Position numbers and translations under genes: made by a program
From: a virus
Length of the DNA stretch: 29,491 nucleotides
Reading direction: 5' to 3' (one strand)
Virus record (IMG/VR): IMGVR_UViG_3300028581_004268
Span: 1-29,491 of that record
Part shown: positions 11,840 through 19,757 of the stretch, piece after piece
Position numbering within the stretch: the stretch's first letter is position 1
How the letters are laid out: each line of letters begins with the position of its first letter
The notes under the pieces: model-generated
What the model saw: only the letters and a program-made list of their open reading frames with translations
The model's database searches: none
Told to the model about the DNA's origin: nothing

Positions 11840-11968
11840 TTATAATTTAAATAACCATTTTGCAAACGCCCACGATATTGGAAGCAACAATATCGTAATA
11901 CATATGATTCCAACCAATTCAAGAATAAATCTACGTAAATTTCTGCCTTTTTCTAGTATTTCACACAT
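11840..11968 (-). CDS. 42-aa tiny membrane protein
   Basis: Starts MCEILEKGRNLRRFILELVG; one transmembrane helix (about residues 14-34) after a charged head. It is related to the 42-aa protein at 12134-12262 (MGELIERGKNLRKF). An in-frame ATG five codons upstream is possible. Third gene of a three-gene minus-strand unit that begins after hairpin copy 3. Function unknown. Confidence 0.6.
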   Translation of the reverse strand: MCEILEKGRNLRRFILELVGIICITILLLPISWAFAKWLFKL

Positions 11969-11994
11969 TTTATATCCCAACATTTATTTTACAT

Positions 11995-12120
11995 TCAACG
12001 TACAAATAAAGCAATAATACCCTTTGATTGCCAAGCTATCGGCATTAATATAGTAATACAAATCAATGCACCCCAAGCAAAATATCTAAACTTTGATTTA
12101 TTTTCTATTTTATCAGCCAT
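11995..12120 (-). CDS. 41-aa tiny membrane protein, MADKIE family
   Basis: Starts MADKIENKSKFRYFAWGALI, paralogue of 2618-2752, with a single transmembrane helix and the shared PIAWQ motif. AAAGGAG lies 9 bases before the ATG, at the same position as in the paralogue. Second gene of the unit, 13 bp after the 42-aa gene. Two copies in two separate modules suggest that the whole module was duplicated and then diverged. Confidence 0.65.
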   Translation of the reverse strand: MADKIENKSKFRYFAWGALICITILMPIAWQSKGIIALFVR

Positions 12121-12133
12121 TTTATTAGCTCCT

Positions 12134-12262
12134 TTATTTGTGTAAACAATAATTAACAACGTTGTTAATTATTGATAATGTAGGATACACTACAAATAAC
12201 ACGGTAAGCGTAAAATATAAGAATTTACGCAAGTTTTTACCTCTTTCAATTAATTCACCCAT
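12134..12262 (-). CDS. 42-aa tiny membrane protein
   Basis: Starts MGELIERGKNLRKFLYFTLT, one transmembrane helix (about residues 13-35) and a short polar end. GGGGGTA precedes the ATG at 12262. The open frame reaches much further upstream through the terminator hairpin, but the only other sensible start is a GTG at 12313 with AAGGA; that double-start layout recurs in the other modules. First gene after hairpin copy 3. Confidence 0.6.
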   Translation of the reverse strand: MGELIERGKNLRKFLYFTLTVLFVVYPTLSIINNVVNYCLHK

Positions 12263-12337
12263 TTTATACCCCCATTTGTTCAAGATAAACTTGACACAAT
12301 TATAATTTCTCACATATAATTCCTTATTGTTTATGAA

Positions 12338-12375
12338 AAAACCCCGACATATGAGCGCCAACTCGTCGGGGTTTT
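12338..12375. terminator. conserved bidirectional hairpin, copy 3
   Basis: CCCCGAC (12342-12348) / GTCGGGG (12365-12371), inner GAG/CTC, A- and T-runs. It directly follows the stop of gene V on the minus strand; its flank GCTTTTGCATCAACC is shared with copy 5. Confidence 0.88.
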
Positions 12376-12391
12376 GCTTTTGCATCAACCT

Positions 12392-12889
12392 TTACCCTAC
12401 CATACCATCACCTGACGTACCGCTAACTTGCTTGCTATCTCCATCAAGTAACTTACCAGCTTTATGCTGATGTTCCAGCCACGGCTTATTATTGATGATT
12501 AGCTTACCATTCAGATTAATCACTTCGGCATTAATGGTTACCTCACCTTTACAATCAATAATTAGCTTATGTTTTTCGCTATCATAGCTAACTACCGTAC
12601 CATCAGGATAAGTAGTTGATTTAACATTTTCATCACCACAAGGCGGTAAATCTACGTCATTGTACGTAATCGCAAAAATCACTCCGTCTGATAAACTTGG
12701 TGCGATAAAAGCACACCAGCATTGATCATTTTTATTCGGTAAATCATATCGTCTATTTCTTGTACCAATTACTGCAATTGGTAACTCACCTGACACCGAA
12801 TCACTATCCGCAAAATAGACTCTAGCGGTGTATTTTTTTGGGTTGACGTCGTAAATTTCACCAACCCGAATAATATTATTTGAGCTCAT
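12392..12889 (-). CDS. V: baseplate spike protein, P2 gpV-like
   Basis: 165 aa, phage baseplate assembly protein V family. An N-terminal OB-fold (IRVGEIYDVNPKKYTARVYF, then QCWCAFIAPSLSDGVIFAIT) is followed by a repetitive beta-helix needle (DGTVVSYDSEKHKLIIDCKG, EVTINAEVINLNGKLIIN) and a Gly-rich C-terminus. A His is present near the end (EHQHK), as in the iron-binding tip of such spikes, although the full HxH tip motif is not clear. It overlaps gene D by ATGA. Last gene before a moron. Confidence 0.88.
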   Translation of the reverse strand: MSSNNIIRVGEIYDVNPKKYTARVYFADSDSVSGELPIAVIGTRNRRYDLPNKNDQCWCAFIAPSLSDGVIFAITYNDVDLPPCGDENVKSTTYPDGTVVSYDSEKHKLIIDCKGEVTINAEVINLNGKLIINNKPWLEHQHKAGKLLDGDSKQVSGTSGDGMVG

Positions 12890-14031
12890 TCCTTAATCTC
12901 CCCTAAACATCGATGCGCCACAAAAGATGTCCGATAACCTGTAGTTTTAGTGTGGGTGGTACTCTCAATATAATAGCGTCCGCTATATCGACCATAATCA
13001 ACTATATCCACCGTTATTCCAGCCATTAGTTCAACATTTCCCATAACTTCACCTGATATCACCCATTCGCCACGATTTTTACGCCGTAGTGCGGCTAGTG
13101 CCTTGCGTTCAGCTTCCGCCGCGTTTTTGAATCGTTGTCTGATGTGTAATACTTTACCGCCACCGTTGATATTCGCTTTATCTAAGTAACTCTCAGTGGT
13201 GGTTGGTACATTTTTTGCTTTAGCTTTGCCTTTTTTAACTACCGTATGTGCCTGAACCCACTCTTGGTTAGTTTTAGCCAACTCAGCCATGCTTGCGGTT
13301 TTATGGTTTACTTTTGCAGTATGCGTTTTTTTCTTATTAGGATCATAGTATGTCGCTTTGCATTCTTTATATAAATCATAGCCTTTAGCTCCAGCATTAC
13401 GATTGCTGATATCATGTTTGCTAATAATCAAAGTCGGTGCCGCACATTCTAATTCTACTTGGCTCAATACAAACAAGGTATCGCCATCAAGCTTAAGCAT
13501 AAAATCATTATCATCAGCTAATTGCGATAAGAATTTAAGATCCGTCATTTCAGTTTGGTCGCAAACCTCCAAATCTACATCATCACCACTAAATTTAAGT
13601 TGCATCCCGTGGGTCTCTGCTATTGACTCACACACCTCTTGAAGTGTTGTATGCTCCCATTTTTCGGTGTAAATTGTGCGGCGAATACCAGAATTAAGCG
13701 ATGATACCGCTTTAATCTCAATCTTATTTGGTGGTCCTGACTCAACTACCAAATCAATTTCAAACTCTCCGCAATATAAACTATCCTCATCACCTTGAGC
13801 ATCCCAATCATTAGCCCAAATAGTTGCCTCAATTTTATCGCCACGCTCAGGCATCCATTCGTTAGTAAATAGCTCATCACGGTCATCCAGTGTGATAGTT
13901 AAATCGTCAACTTCAACACTAGTTTTATCATTAAACGTAAAGCCAAGTAAATACGGCGCAAGATCACCAGTAACATTCTTGCCATCTATGCTTATTTGAA
14001 CGTAGCTATTTCGTGCAGTTTTATTTAACAT
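12886..14031 (-). CDS. D: tail hub protein, P2 gpD-like
   Basis: 381 aa from ATG 14031, late control gene D protein family; structurally the hub between tube and spike, like T4 gp27. Seen are the N-terminal barrel (YVQISIDGKNVTGDLAPYLL, VDDLTITLDDRDELF) and the segment WEHTTLQEVCESIAETHGMQ followed by LKFLSQLADDNDFMLKLDGD, typical of the family. GAGGTGA lies 6 bases before the chosen ATG; a GTG five codons earlier is possible and would overlap gene X. Its end overlaps gene V. Confidence 0.92.
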   Translation of the reverse strand: MLNKTARNSYVQISIDGKNVTGDLAPYLLGFTFNDKTSVEVDDLTITLDDRDELFTNEWMPERGDKIEATIWANDWDAQGDEDSLYCGEFEIDLVVESGPPNKIEIKAVSSLNSGIRRTIYTEKWEHTTLQEVCESIAETHGMQLKFSGDDVDLEVCDQTEMTDLKFLSQLADDNDFMLKLDGDTLFVLSQVELECAAPTLIISKHDISNRNAGAKGYDLYKECKATYYDPNKKKTHTAKVNHKTASMAELAKTNQEWVQAHTVVKKGKAKAKNVPTTTESYLDKANINGGGKVLHIRQRFKNAAEAERKALAALRRKNRGEWVISGEVMGNVELMAGITVDIVDYGRYSGRYYIESTTHTKTTGYRTSFVAHRCLGEIKE

Positions 14032-14033
14032 AC

Positions 14034-14240
14034 TCACCTCTTCCACGGCGGTAAATTTATCTTAGATTTATTCTGGACAATCTCAGGAATATTTAGCACT
14101 ACACCAGCTTCAAATTTAACTACTTTTGAATATTTAAAATTGGCATCAATTAACTGGTTGCTAAGATACTCCGAGCCAAGTTGTTCTTTTGCAATTTTAT
14201 CCCACATATCACCAGCTGCAGTTGTGTACGTTTTAGCCAT
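14034..14240 (-). CDS. X: tail protein X, LysM-like
   Basis: 68 aa. The pattern TTAAGDMWDKIAKEQLGSEY followed by LIDANFKYSKVVKFEAGVVLNIP is the LysM-like domain of P2 gpX family proteins. It helps to attach the hub and tape measure. It sits between T and D, 21 bp after T and just before D. Confidence 0.93.
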   Translation of the reverse strand: MAKTYTTAAGDMWDKIAKEQLGSEYLSNQLIDANFKYSKVVKFEAGVVLNIPEIVQNKSKINLPPWKR

Positions 14241-14261
14241 AATTATCCAATGCTTAGTTTT

Positions 14262-16412
14262 TTAATACGCCAATCGAGATGAATCGTTCCACGCTGTAAA
14301 ATTATTACGCTCTTGGCCAGACGCTTTAACCAGCGCTCGTTCAATATCTTTTACATCACCACCACCGCTAACATTTACCGTGTAGTTGGGACTATAATTA
14401 ACTGCAGCTGGTTTTGAGCGTGCTGCGTTACTTTGCTGAAGCTGTTTAATTGACTCATCAAGATTGTTCTTCTCCACTTTGTAATTAACATTTATATTCT
14501 TATCTCCAGCACCAGTCATCCAGTCAAATGCTTGACCTAGTTTCTCGCCAAGTTTATATAATGGATTAAGTTTAGCCATTAAATCCATGATGCTATTTCC
14601 AAAACTGCTTACTGCTTGAGTAATGTCTTTCCAATATATAATTACCGCCGCAATAGCCACTCCCAAAGCAACAACTCCAGCAACTATCCAAGTTATAGGA
14701 TTTGCCAAAACAGCGCTATTAAATACCCACATTGCCGCAGCCGCAGTTTTAAGCGCGATTGCTAGAGTTCCAGAAAATAAAAATGCTAATGAAGATACGG
14801 CAATAGTTACACCAGCTAATGCACCAGCTACCGCTAGCCCCCATTTAACCAATGTACTGTGCGATTCTACCCACGGGCGAATTGTATTCACAATATTTGA
14901 AATTGCCTTCACTGCATTATTAATTGTTGGCAAGAGCATTTCACCTATTGTTATAGCCACTCCAGCAGTTTGATTTTTTAACAATTGAATAGCGTTTTCA
15001 GTAGTTTTACTTCGAATGCCAAACTCTTTAATCATTAACCCAGAGTATTTAGACTCATCGCCAACCAGCGTTAAATTATGCTTCACCTGATCTAGGTTAT
15101 TCATAATTCCTGCAATTGGTGCAATAGACTCCTCACCAAAAATTTGCTTAAGCATTGGTGCTTGTTTTTCTGGGGCTAACCGCTTGATTTTTTTAAGCAC
15201 CTCCAGCATCGGTGTAACACCGCCTTTTTGCAAGTCTTTACCAAGTTGCACAACATTAATTCCAAGCGATGTAAATGCAGTAGCTTGTGATTTAGTTGCT
15301 GTCGTACCCGATGATAGCGTAAGCATCATCTTCTTTATACCCGTTGCAGCAATTTCAGCTTTAACCCCAGCACCAATTGAGGTGGCCGCCAACGCAGCAA
15401 CCTCTTGAGTTGAGACTCCAGCGATTTTACCCAACGCACCAATCCGAGTAACTACATCACCAATTTCGCTACCAGTTGCAGCCGTGTTATCACTTAATAA
15501 ATGTACTTGATCAGCTAACTTAATAACTTCTGGCTGGGTAAGCTGAAATGCTGAACGCCATTTTGCTAACATATCACCAGATTGTTCTGCACTAATACCC
15601 CAGGCTGTAGCCATATGCGCGGCATCTTCAGTAAATGCTAGTAAATCAGGCCGATGGATACCAGCTTGAGCTGCAGCCGCCATAATGTGCCCTAACCCCT
15701 CAACCGTCACAGGTACGCGCGCTGACATATCCTTAAGCTGGCTACTCATTTCTTTAAATTGTTGCGGTGTATCAAAATGCACGAGTTTACGTACTTCGGA
15801 CATTACCGTTTCAAAATGCATTGCTTGTTTAATTGGTTCGGCTAAAAAATTACTCATGCCTACTGTAGTTCTTGCAATCATTGCATAATTGTTTGCATTG
15901 ATTGCATGATTAGCCGCTTTTTGATGTAGCGCTGCTATTTTGGCTTGCTGCTCTTGAATTTTGCCAAACTTAGCAACATTCACACCAGCTTTTGCATATT
16001 CAGCACTTAAATTCTTAACTGATTCAGCTTGTTTTCTACTAGATAGCTCAATATCCTTTTGTTGCTCACGTAATTTTTCAAGTTTGAGCTGTAAATTATG
16101 CGCTTTAGTTTGTGCCTTTTCAAATTCACGAGATTGTGCTTTAGTTGGACTTTCAGTGGATTTAATTGCTTCGCCAAGTTGTTTAGCTTTTACACTTGCC
16201 GCAGCCCACTGAAATTGCATATCTTGAGTACGTTGCTTCATTTTTACAAACGAGGAATCCAAAGCAGTAGCCTTAGCTCCAGCAATTTCAAACTCTTTCA
16301 TCTTTTGTTGCAATGCACTTACTTTTGAAGTTGCATCCATAAAGCTACTCGAAAAAGTAGACTTTATTTTTGCACCAATTTCCATTGCTATTTGGTGTGT
16401 TTTTGACGCCAT
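14262..16412 (-). CDS. T: tape measure protein, TP901/gpT family
   Basis: 716 aa. The N-terminal third is charged coiled coil (residues about 15-185). The TP901-type core follows (EPIKQAMHFETVMSEVRKLV, MAAAAQAGIHRPDLLAF, AATGSEIGDVVTRIGALG). Then come hydrophobic spans around residues 515-590 (LVKWGLAVAGALAGVTIAVS, NPITWIVAGVVALGVAIAAV). It fixes tail length; at about 1.5 angstrom per residue the tail would be near 107 nm, an estimate from the general rule. It is preceded by a plus-strand gene, so the distance to E is unusual. Confidence 0.93.
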   Translation of the reverse strand: MASKTHQIAMEIGAKIKSTFSSSFMDATSKVSALQQKMKEFEIAGAKATALDSSFVKMKQRTQDMQFQWAAASVKAKQLGEAIKSTESPTKAQSREFEKAQTKAHNLQLKLEKLREQQKDIELSSRKQAESVKNLSAEYAKAGVNVAKFGKIQEQQAKIAALHQKAANHAINANNYAMIARTTVGMSNFLAEPIKQAMHFETVMSEVRKLVHFDTPQQFKEMSSQLKDMSARVPVTVEGLGHIMAAAAQAGIHRPDLLAFTEDAAHMATAWGISAEQSGDMLAKWRSAFQLTQPEVIKLADQVHLLSDNTAATGSEIGDVVTRIGALGKIAGVSTQEVAALAATSIGAGVKAEIAATGIKKMMLTLSSGTTATKSQATAFTSLGINVVQLGKDLQKGGVTPMLEVLKKIKRLAPEKQAPMLKQIFGEESIAPIAGIMNNLDQVKHNLTLVGDESKYSGLMIKEFGIRSKTTENAIQLLKNQTAGVAITIGEMLLPTINNAVKAISNIVNTIRPWVESHSTLVKWGLAVAGALAGVTIAVSSLAFLFSGTLAIALKTAAAAMWVFNSAVLANPITWIVAGVVALGVAIAAVIIYWKDITQAVSSFGNSIMDLMAKLNPLYKLGEKLGQAFDWMTGAGDKNINVNYKVEKNNLDESIKQLQQSNAARSKPAAVNYSPNYTVNVSGGGDVKDIERALVKASGQERNNFTAWNDSSRLAY

Positions 16413-16427
16413 TTAAACCTCATTTTG

Positions 16428-16436
16428 TGTTATAAT
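16428..16436 (+). promoter_or_regulatory. extended -10 promoter for the plus-strand gene
   Basis: TGT-TATAAT without a good -35 at the usual distance. It is 29 bp before the ATG of the plus-strand membrane gene. Confidence 0.5.
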
Positions 16437-16464
16437 ATAGTGTTAATTTTCAAAGGATTACGCG

Positions 16465-16692
16465 ATGATTGTAGTAGCAATTTTACTTAGCTTAAGTGCT
16501 TTATTATTTGCACGAGCTGTTTATATAATTAAAGCCGATAAAAATCAGCAGCGTAAACTAGCTAATATGACAAACAGCGAAATGCTAAATGATATGCATG
16601 ATAAACTATCAACATTAAAGCAAATCACTACATCCAACACGTCTAAGCAATCAAACGGACGTAGATCAATCGCTCAATACCCGCAAAATTAA
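16465..16692 (+). CDS. 75-aa membrane protein, plus-strand moron
   Basis: Opposite to all neighbouring late genes. Residues 1-22 are a transmembrane helix (MIVVAILLSLSALLFARAVY); the rest is polar and helical, with a Lys/Asn-rich part and a Ser/Thr-rich end. AAAGGA lies 8 bases before the ATG and an extended -10 lies upstream. It fills the gap between the frameshifted E' end and the tape measure gene and is not a shadow of either. It could be made in the lysogen. No family recognised. Confidence 0.65.
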   Translation: MIVVAILLSLSALLFARAVYIIKADKNQQRKLANMTNSEMLNDMHDKLSTLKQITTSNTSKQSNGRRSIAQYPQN

Positions 16693-16733
16693 GCTAGCGC
16701 GGGTCTCACTCAATTACGTAGTTTTAGCCACGG

Positions 16734-16877
16734 TTATTCACTCATTTCAGCAGTTAATTTTAAATATTTCAACAATTTAGCCAATGGAATACTTTCCCAA
16801 TATTCAATAGATGTATGCGTAGCCTGTGATAGTGTTATACAGGCTTTCATTAATCCATCTAAACTGTCTATCCCAGC
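16734..16877 (-). CDS. E' extension of the tail chaperone (-1 frameshift)
   Basis: After the slippery site the -1 frame stays open for 47 codons (AGIDSLDGLMKACITLSQAT ... LKLTAEMSE, stop TAA 16734-16736). Fused to the 90 codons upstream it makes a 137-aa E+E' protein. This reproduces the E/E' pair of P2, where two chaperones in fixed ratio load the tape measure. No ribosome site or start codon precedes this frame, which supports frameshifting instead of separate translation. Confidence 0.85.
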   Translation of the reverse strand, partial: AGIDSLDGLMKACITLSQATHTSIEYWESIPLAKLLKYLKLTAEMSE

Positions 16878-17146
16878 AAAAAACCTTGCACCGCAAATTT
16901 CAACTTAACATATTCATTCATTGGCAAACCAGTAAAAAATTCAATTGGTTTTTTACAGGCATTAACAAGGATTTGAGTTAAAAATGCTGGCTCCAACTCA
17001 ACTGCACCCGCAAATTTGGGATTAAGCATTTTAAACTGATTACTTGCCATTTCGTAATCTAAACCAGTTAACTCTTCCAGCGGTGCATTAATTTCAGTAT
17101 GCTCTTCACCGTTAAATGTATAAACTTTCTTTAATTGATGTATCAT
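16868..17146 (-). CDS. E: tail assembly chaperone, P2 gpE-like
   Basis: 92 aa. The sequence around PLEELTGLDYEMASNQFKML and the end (MNEYVKLKFAVQGFLL) have the pattern of P2-type tail assembly chaperones, encoded between tube and tape measure. The zero frame stops two codons after a T TTT TTG slippery site. The first half is conserved-looking; the second half is hydrophobic. A terminator lies upstream after FII, so it may have its own promoter. Confidence 0.85.
   Translation of the reverse strand: MIHQLKKVYTFNGEEHTEINAPLEELTGLDYEMASNQFKMLNPKFAGAVELEPAFLTQILVNACKKPIEFFTGLPMNEYVKLKFAVQGFLLG
16877..16883 (-). other. T TTT TTG slippery site
   Basis: In the zero frame GGT TTT TTG, an X XXY YYZ heptamer identical to the site used in P2 gene E. 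Its position nine bases before the zero-frame stop and the long open -1 frame make programmed -1 frameshifting very likely. Confidence 0.88.
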
Positions 17147-17168
17147 CGTATTTCACCTAAAAATGTAA

Positions 17169-17193
17169 AACACCCAGCTTAATGCCAGGTGTT
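17169..17193 (-). terminator. hairpin between tail tube and chaperone genes
   Basis: AACACC / GGTGTT with partial inner pairing, then TTTTA on the minus strand. It is a weak or attenuating terminator that would set a high tube-to-chaperone ratio. Confidence 0.6.
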
Positions 17194-17197
17194 TCAA

Positions 17198-17716
17198 TTA
17201 AAACATATCAGCTAATTTAGTTATCATTTGTTTACCAAATGATTCAAAAATATTATTTAATTTATCGATTTTATAAAGCGATACGTCCGAACCAGCCATC
17301 CAAAATTCAATATATGTGCATTTAATTTTGAACGGGGTTGTCATTAACTCTTGTTTTTTAATTTCACCTGGTCCGAATTCTGAACACGAACCCCTAACCG
17401 CCATTCTAATACCATGCTGTTCTAACGCATGAGTACCAGTATCAAAAGCAGTTTGAGCAACTTTAAATTCCAGAAGCTTACCGTTAAGATCTAGTAACTT
17501 AAACGATTCAGCACAAAGCGAGTTAAATACAACTTCTAGTTCTAAATCATCAGTTTGCCCAAATGCTGCAGCAATAATTTTCCCAGCAATGCCAGTGCCT
17601 TCAATTTCTTTATCCAAAAATTTAATTAAAGGCGGTTTTGCCGATGCGATACCCAAGAAATTATACCCATCAAGGTAAACCCCGAAGTCATATGTTTGTC
17701 CATTAATTTTACTCAT
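17198..17716 (-). CDS. FII: major tail tube protein, P2 gpFII-like
   Basis: 172 aa, standard for the family. Recognised by GYNFLGIASAKPPLIKFLDK, followed by EIEGTGIAGKI, and by the DDLELEVVFNSLC block, the IRMAVRGSCSEFGPGEIKK segment and the final KIDKLNNIFESFGKQM. It forms the inner tube of the contractile tail. It starts 8 bp after the sheath gene; a hairpin follows. Confidence 0.94.
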   Translation of the reverse strand: MSKINGQTYDFGVYLDGYNFLGIASAKPPLIKFLDKEIEGTGIAGKIIAAAFGQTDDLELEVVFNSLCAESFKLLDLNGKLLEFKVAQTAFDTGTHALEQHGIRMAVRGSCSEFGPGEIKKQELMTTPFKIKCTYIEFWMAGSDVSLYKIDKLNNIFESFGKQMITKLADMF

Positions 17717-17724
17717 GATTTACC

Positions 17725-19161
17725 TTATCCAAAAACTTTATCTAAATCATATACATTAAACGCTAGCTCAGTAGTAATTGATGATACCGTAACGCCCGTA
17801 CACCACTCCAGCACAAAAACAATATTCCCCAGAGCTAGCTCCGTTAATGGATTTTTATCTTTTGGAATCGTAAAGCTACCACTGATTAAATAGCCCTGCC
17901 CAACCAACCCATCAAGCCAACCTTGTATCTTATTAGTCAAGCGTAAAATAACTGGGCGTGATAATTGTTCATCAATATTGAATTGAGTTGCTTTAATGCA
18001 AGAGTTCATTAACCAATTGCCACAATCACGCACAGCAATATCAAAATCTTTAACATCAGTAATACCAGGAAAGCACGCAGTTCGATTACCCCAACAGCGC
18101 CATCCGTTATCTGTATTCAACGCGAGAATAATTCCATTACCATTCAAATATTGAGCTTGCGACTCATCAAGATCAGGTGATTTACTATTAATTTGATAGC
18201 CAGTAATGTAGTAAGGTTTATTCGATGGACTTAAATTTGGTACACCATCATTATCAGCGGCAAGGCGCTGCTTAACTGCAGCTAAAAAGATTGATTGCTT
18301 AAATTTAACATCACCAACCAATAAATCGCCAACACAGACATTTAATTGTGGATCAGTTAGTCCAGCTTTAGATTTAGTTTCAACAGCATCAGCATACGTC
18401 GTCATCTTACTTGTATCAAGATCAACAATAGCATTGGCTCTAAATTTAACATTGATGGATTTTGCCGTAGCCAATAATGCAAGTGTAACCGTCAAATCTT
18501 GTGAATAACCAGGAGCAATTAAACTTCCGGGTAATTCTTTAAATTTGGGGTTCATTTTCTGAGCTAATTCAATCCCAGTATAATTATCGTCTTTGTCAAT
18601 TCCACCAATAATTTCTTTAGCCGTTACTTTGGATGGATCAACGCAGCTATAGGTGATAGTCAACGTATCAGCTGGTTTAATCGTGCTACCCGATGGAACT
18701 TTAACCACTAGTTTATTATCGGTGTTATATTCCAGCGTGTAATCTTTGCCAAGCAATTTTTCCACTGCCACAACTTCTACTTTTAATCCAGTTTTTAACG
18801 CACCAGATTTAGATAATACCACCTGATTATTTACTTGGACACCAGTTTCTGGAGCTGCCGCAGTTTTATGTTTGCTTGGATCCAAAACATTCACAAAATA
18901 AACCGGAGCTACTTTATAAACTCTGAAAAAAACATGAATTGCCGCAGATAAACTAAAATCAGTAAAATTATCATCATCACCAAATTGAGCTACCGCTTCG
19001 GCTAAGTTATTCAAGCGGCATAAGCGGTTAACATTCGTTTCATCAACTAGATGAATTGGAGCCGTGCCAACCACAAAGGTGATATTTGCAGTGGTGGTTA
19101 CAACACTAGTTAAGGCTGTAGGCAGCTCTCTAGCAAAAGAGCCGTGTTTATATTGACCCAT
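17725..19161 (-). CDS. FI: tail sheath protein, P2 gpFI-like
   Basis: 478 aa. The N-terminus (ATTANITFVVGTAPIHL family pattern after LPTALTSVV), the long variable insert and the conserved C-terminal domain (DFDIAVRDCGNWLMNSCIKA, then WLDGLVGQGYLISGSFTIPK) identify a contractile sheath. This is the direct evidence for a myovirus tail on a lambda-type head. It begins the P2-derived half; the gene upstream is the last of the lambda-like connector set. Confidence 0.95.
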   Translation of the reverse strand: MGQYKHGSFARELPTALTSVVTTTANITFVVGTAPIHLVDETNVNRLCRLNNLAEAVAQFGDDDNFTDFSLSAAIHVFFRVYKVAPVYFVNVLDPSKHKTAAAPETGVQVNNQVVLSKSGALKTGLKVEVVAVEKLLGKDYTLEYNTDNKLVVKVPSGSTIKPADTLTITYSCVDPSKVTAKEIIGGIDKDDNYTGIELAQKMNPKFKELPGSLIAPGYSQDLTVTLALLATAKSINVKFRANAIVDLDTSKMTTYADAVETKSKAGLTDPQLNVCVGDLLVGDVKFKQSIFLAAVKQRLAADNDGVPNLSPSNKPYYITGYQINSKSPDLDESQAQYLNGNGIILALNTDNGWRCWGNRTACFPGITDVKDFDIAVRDCGNWLMNSCIKATQFNIDEQLSRPVILRLTNKIQGWLDGLVGQGYLISGSFTIPKDKNPLTELALGNIVFVLEWCTGVTVSSITTELAFNVYDLDKVFG

Positions 19162-19172
19162 TTTATTCTTTC

Positions 19173-19757
19173 TTAAAAATCTAATAAATTAACACCAGGT
19201 TGTGGCAACATATAACGCCACGTAGTAGTAAGCGAAATACCAGCCTGTGGTGCTTGCTGATTATCATATAATTGCCATGGTCGAGTTGGTTGCAATTGAT
19301 ACTGACTAGCAACTACTCCATTAGGTAATTTTGCTAACTGTTGACGAATTAGCTTTATCGCCAGCAAACAAAATTCAAAACGTTCGTTTTTATCTAATTC
19401 ACTTACAACTGCAATAATGTCAACCTCAAATTCTGAATACCTCATGTTTTTTTCAGGATCCTCATCATCCTTACCCGAGACTGGACGAATAATAATCGAT
19501 GGATATTCAGGTTCAGCATCTGGTGGTGGTAATGGTGGATCACTAATTACTGATTTACTTGGCTGAAGTTGACCAGATATAACCTCTGGCCGTGGCGGAG
19601 CAACGCGTTCAGGCAAATAGTATTTATGTACTAAAGGCGTTATATCCTTGTTATCATCACCGATTTTACTCGTTGAAAATCTAAAATCAACAACCCAAGA
19701 GGTAATTATTTGTTGAAGTTCATTAATTAAATGGACCTCGTTAGCTTCATAAATCAT
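19173..19757 (-). CDS. tail terminator/completion protein candidate
   Basis: 194 aa; not clearly recognised. It holds a Pro-rich middle (SDPPLPPPDAEPEYPSIIIR) and a C-terminal part (FEVDIIAVVSELDKNERFEF, then TRPWQLYDNQQAPQAGISLT) that resembles small terminator proteins with an alpha/beta fold. Its place after gpZ is that of lambda gpU, and it is before the sheath. It overlaps Z by 4 bp. A gpU-like protein of P2 type also exists at 10263, so two tail-end proteins may be present. Role inferred from position. Confidence 0.55.
   Translation of the reverse strand: MIYEANEVHLINELQQIITSWVVDFRFSTSKIGDDNKDITPLVHKYYLPERVAPPRPEVISGQLQPSKSVISDPPLPPPDAEPEYPSIIIRPVSGKDDEDPEKNMRYSEFEVDIIAVVSELDKNERFEFCLLAIKLIRQQLAKLPNGVVASQYQLQPTRPWQLYDNQQAPQAGISLTTTWRYMLPQPGVNLLDF

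Noticed and set aside
12263-12388. Longer 84-aa version of the 42-aa tiny membrane protein
   Set aside because: It would have to start inside the terminator hairpin, and its N-terminal half has no membrane or domain character. Only the GTG at 12313 remains as a possible alternative start.
14623-16328. Several plus-strand open frames (60-116 codons) opposite the tape measure gene
   Set aside because: Shadow frames of a long Ala/Lys-rich gene; no starts with ribosome sites and no recognisable domains.
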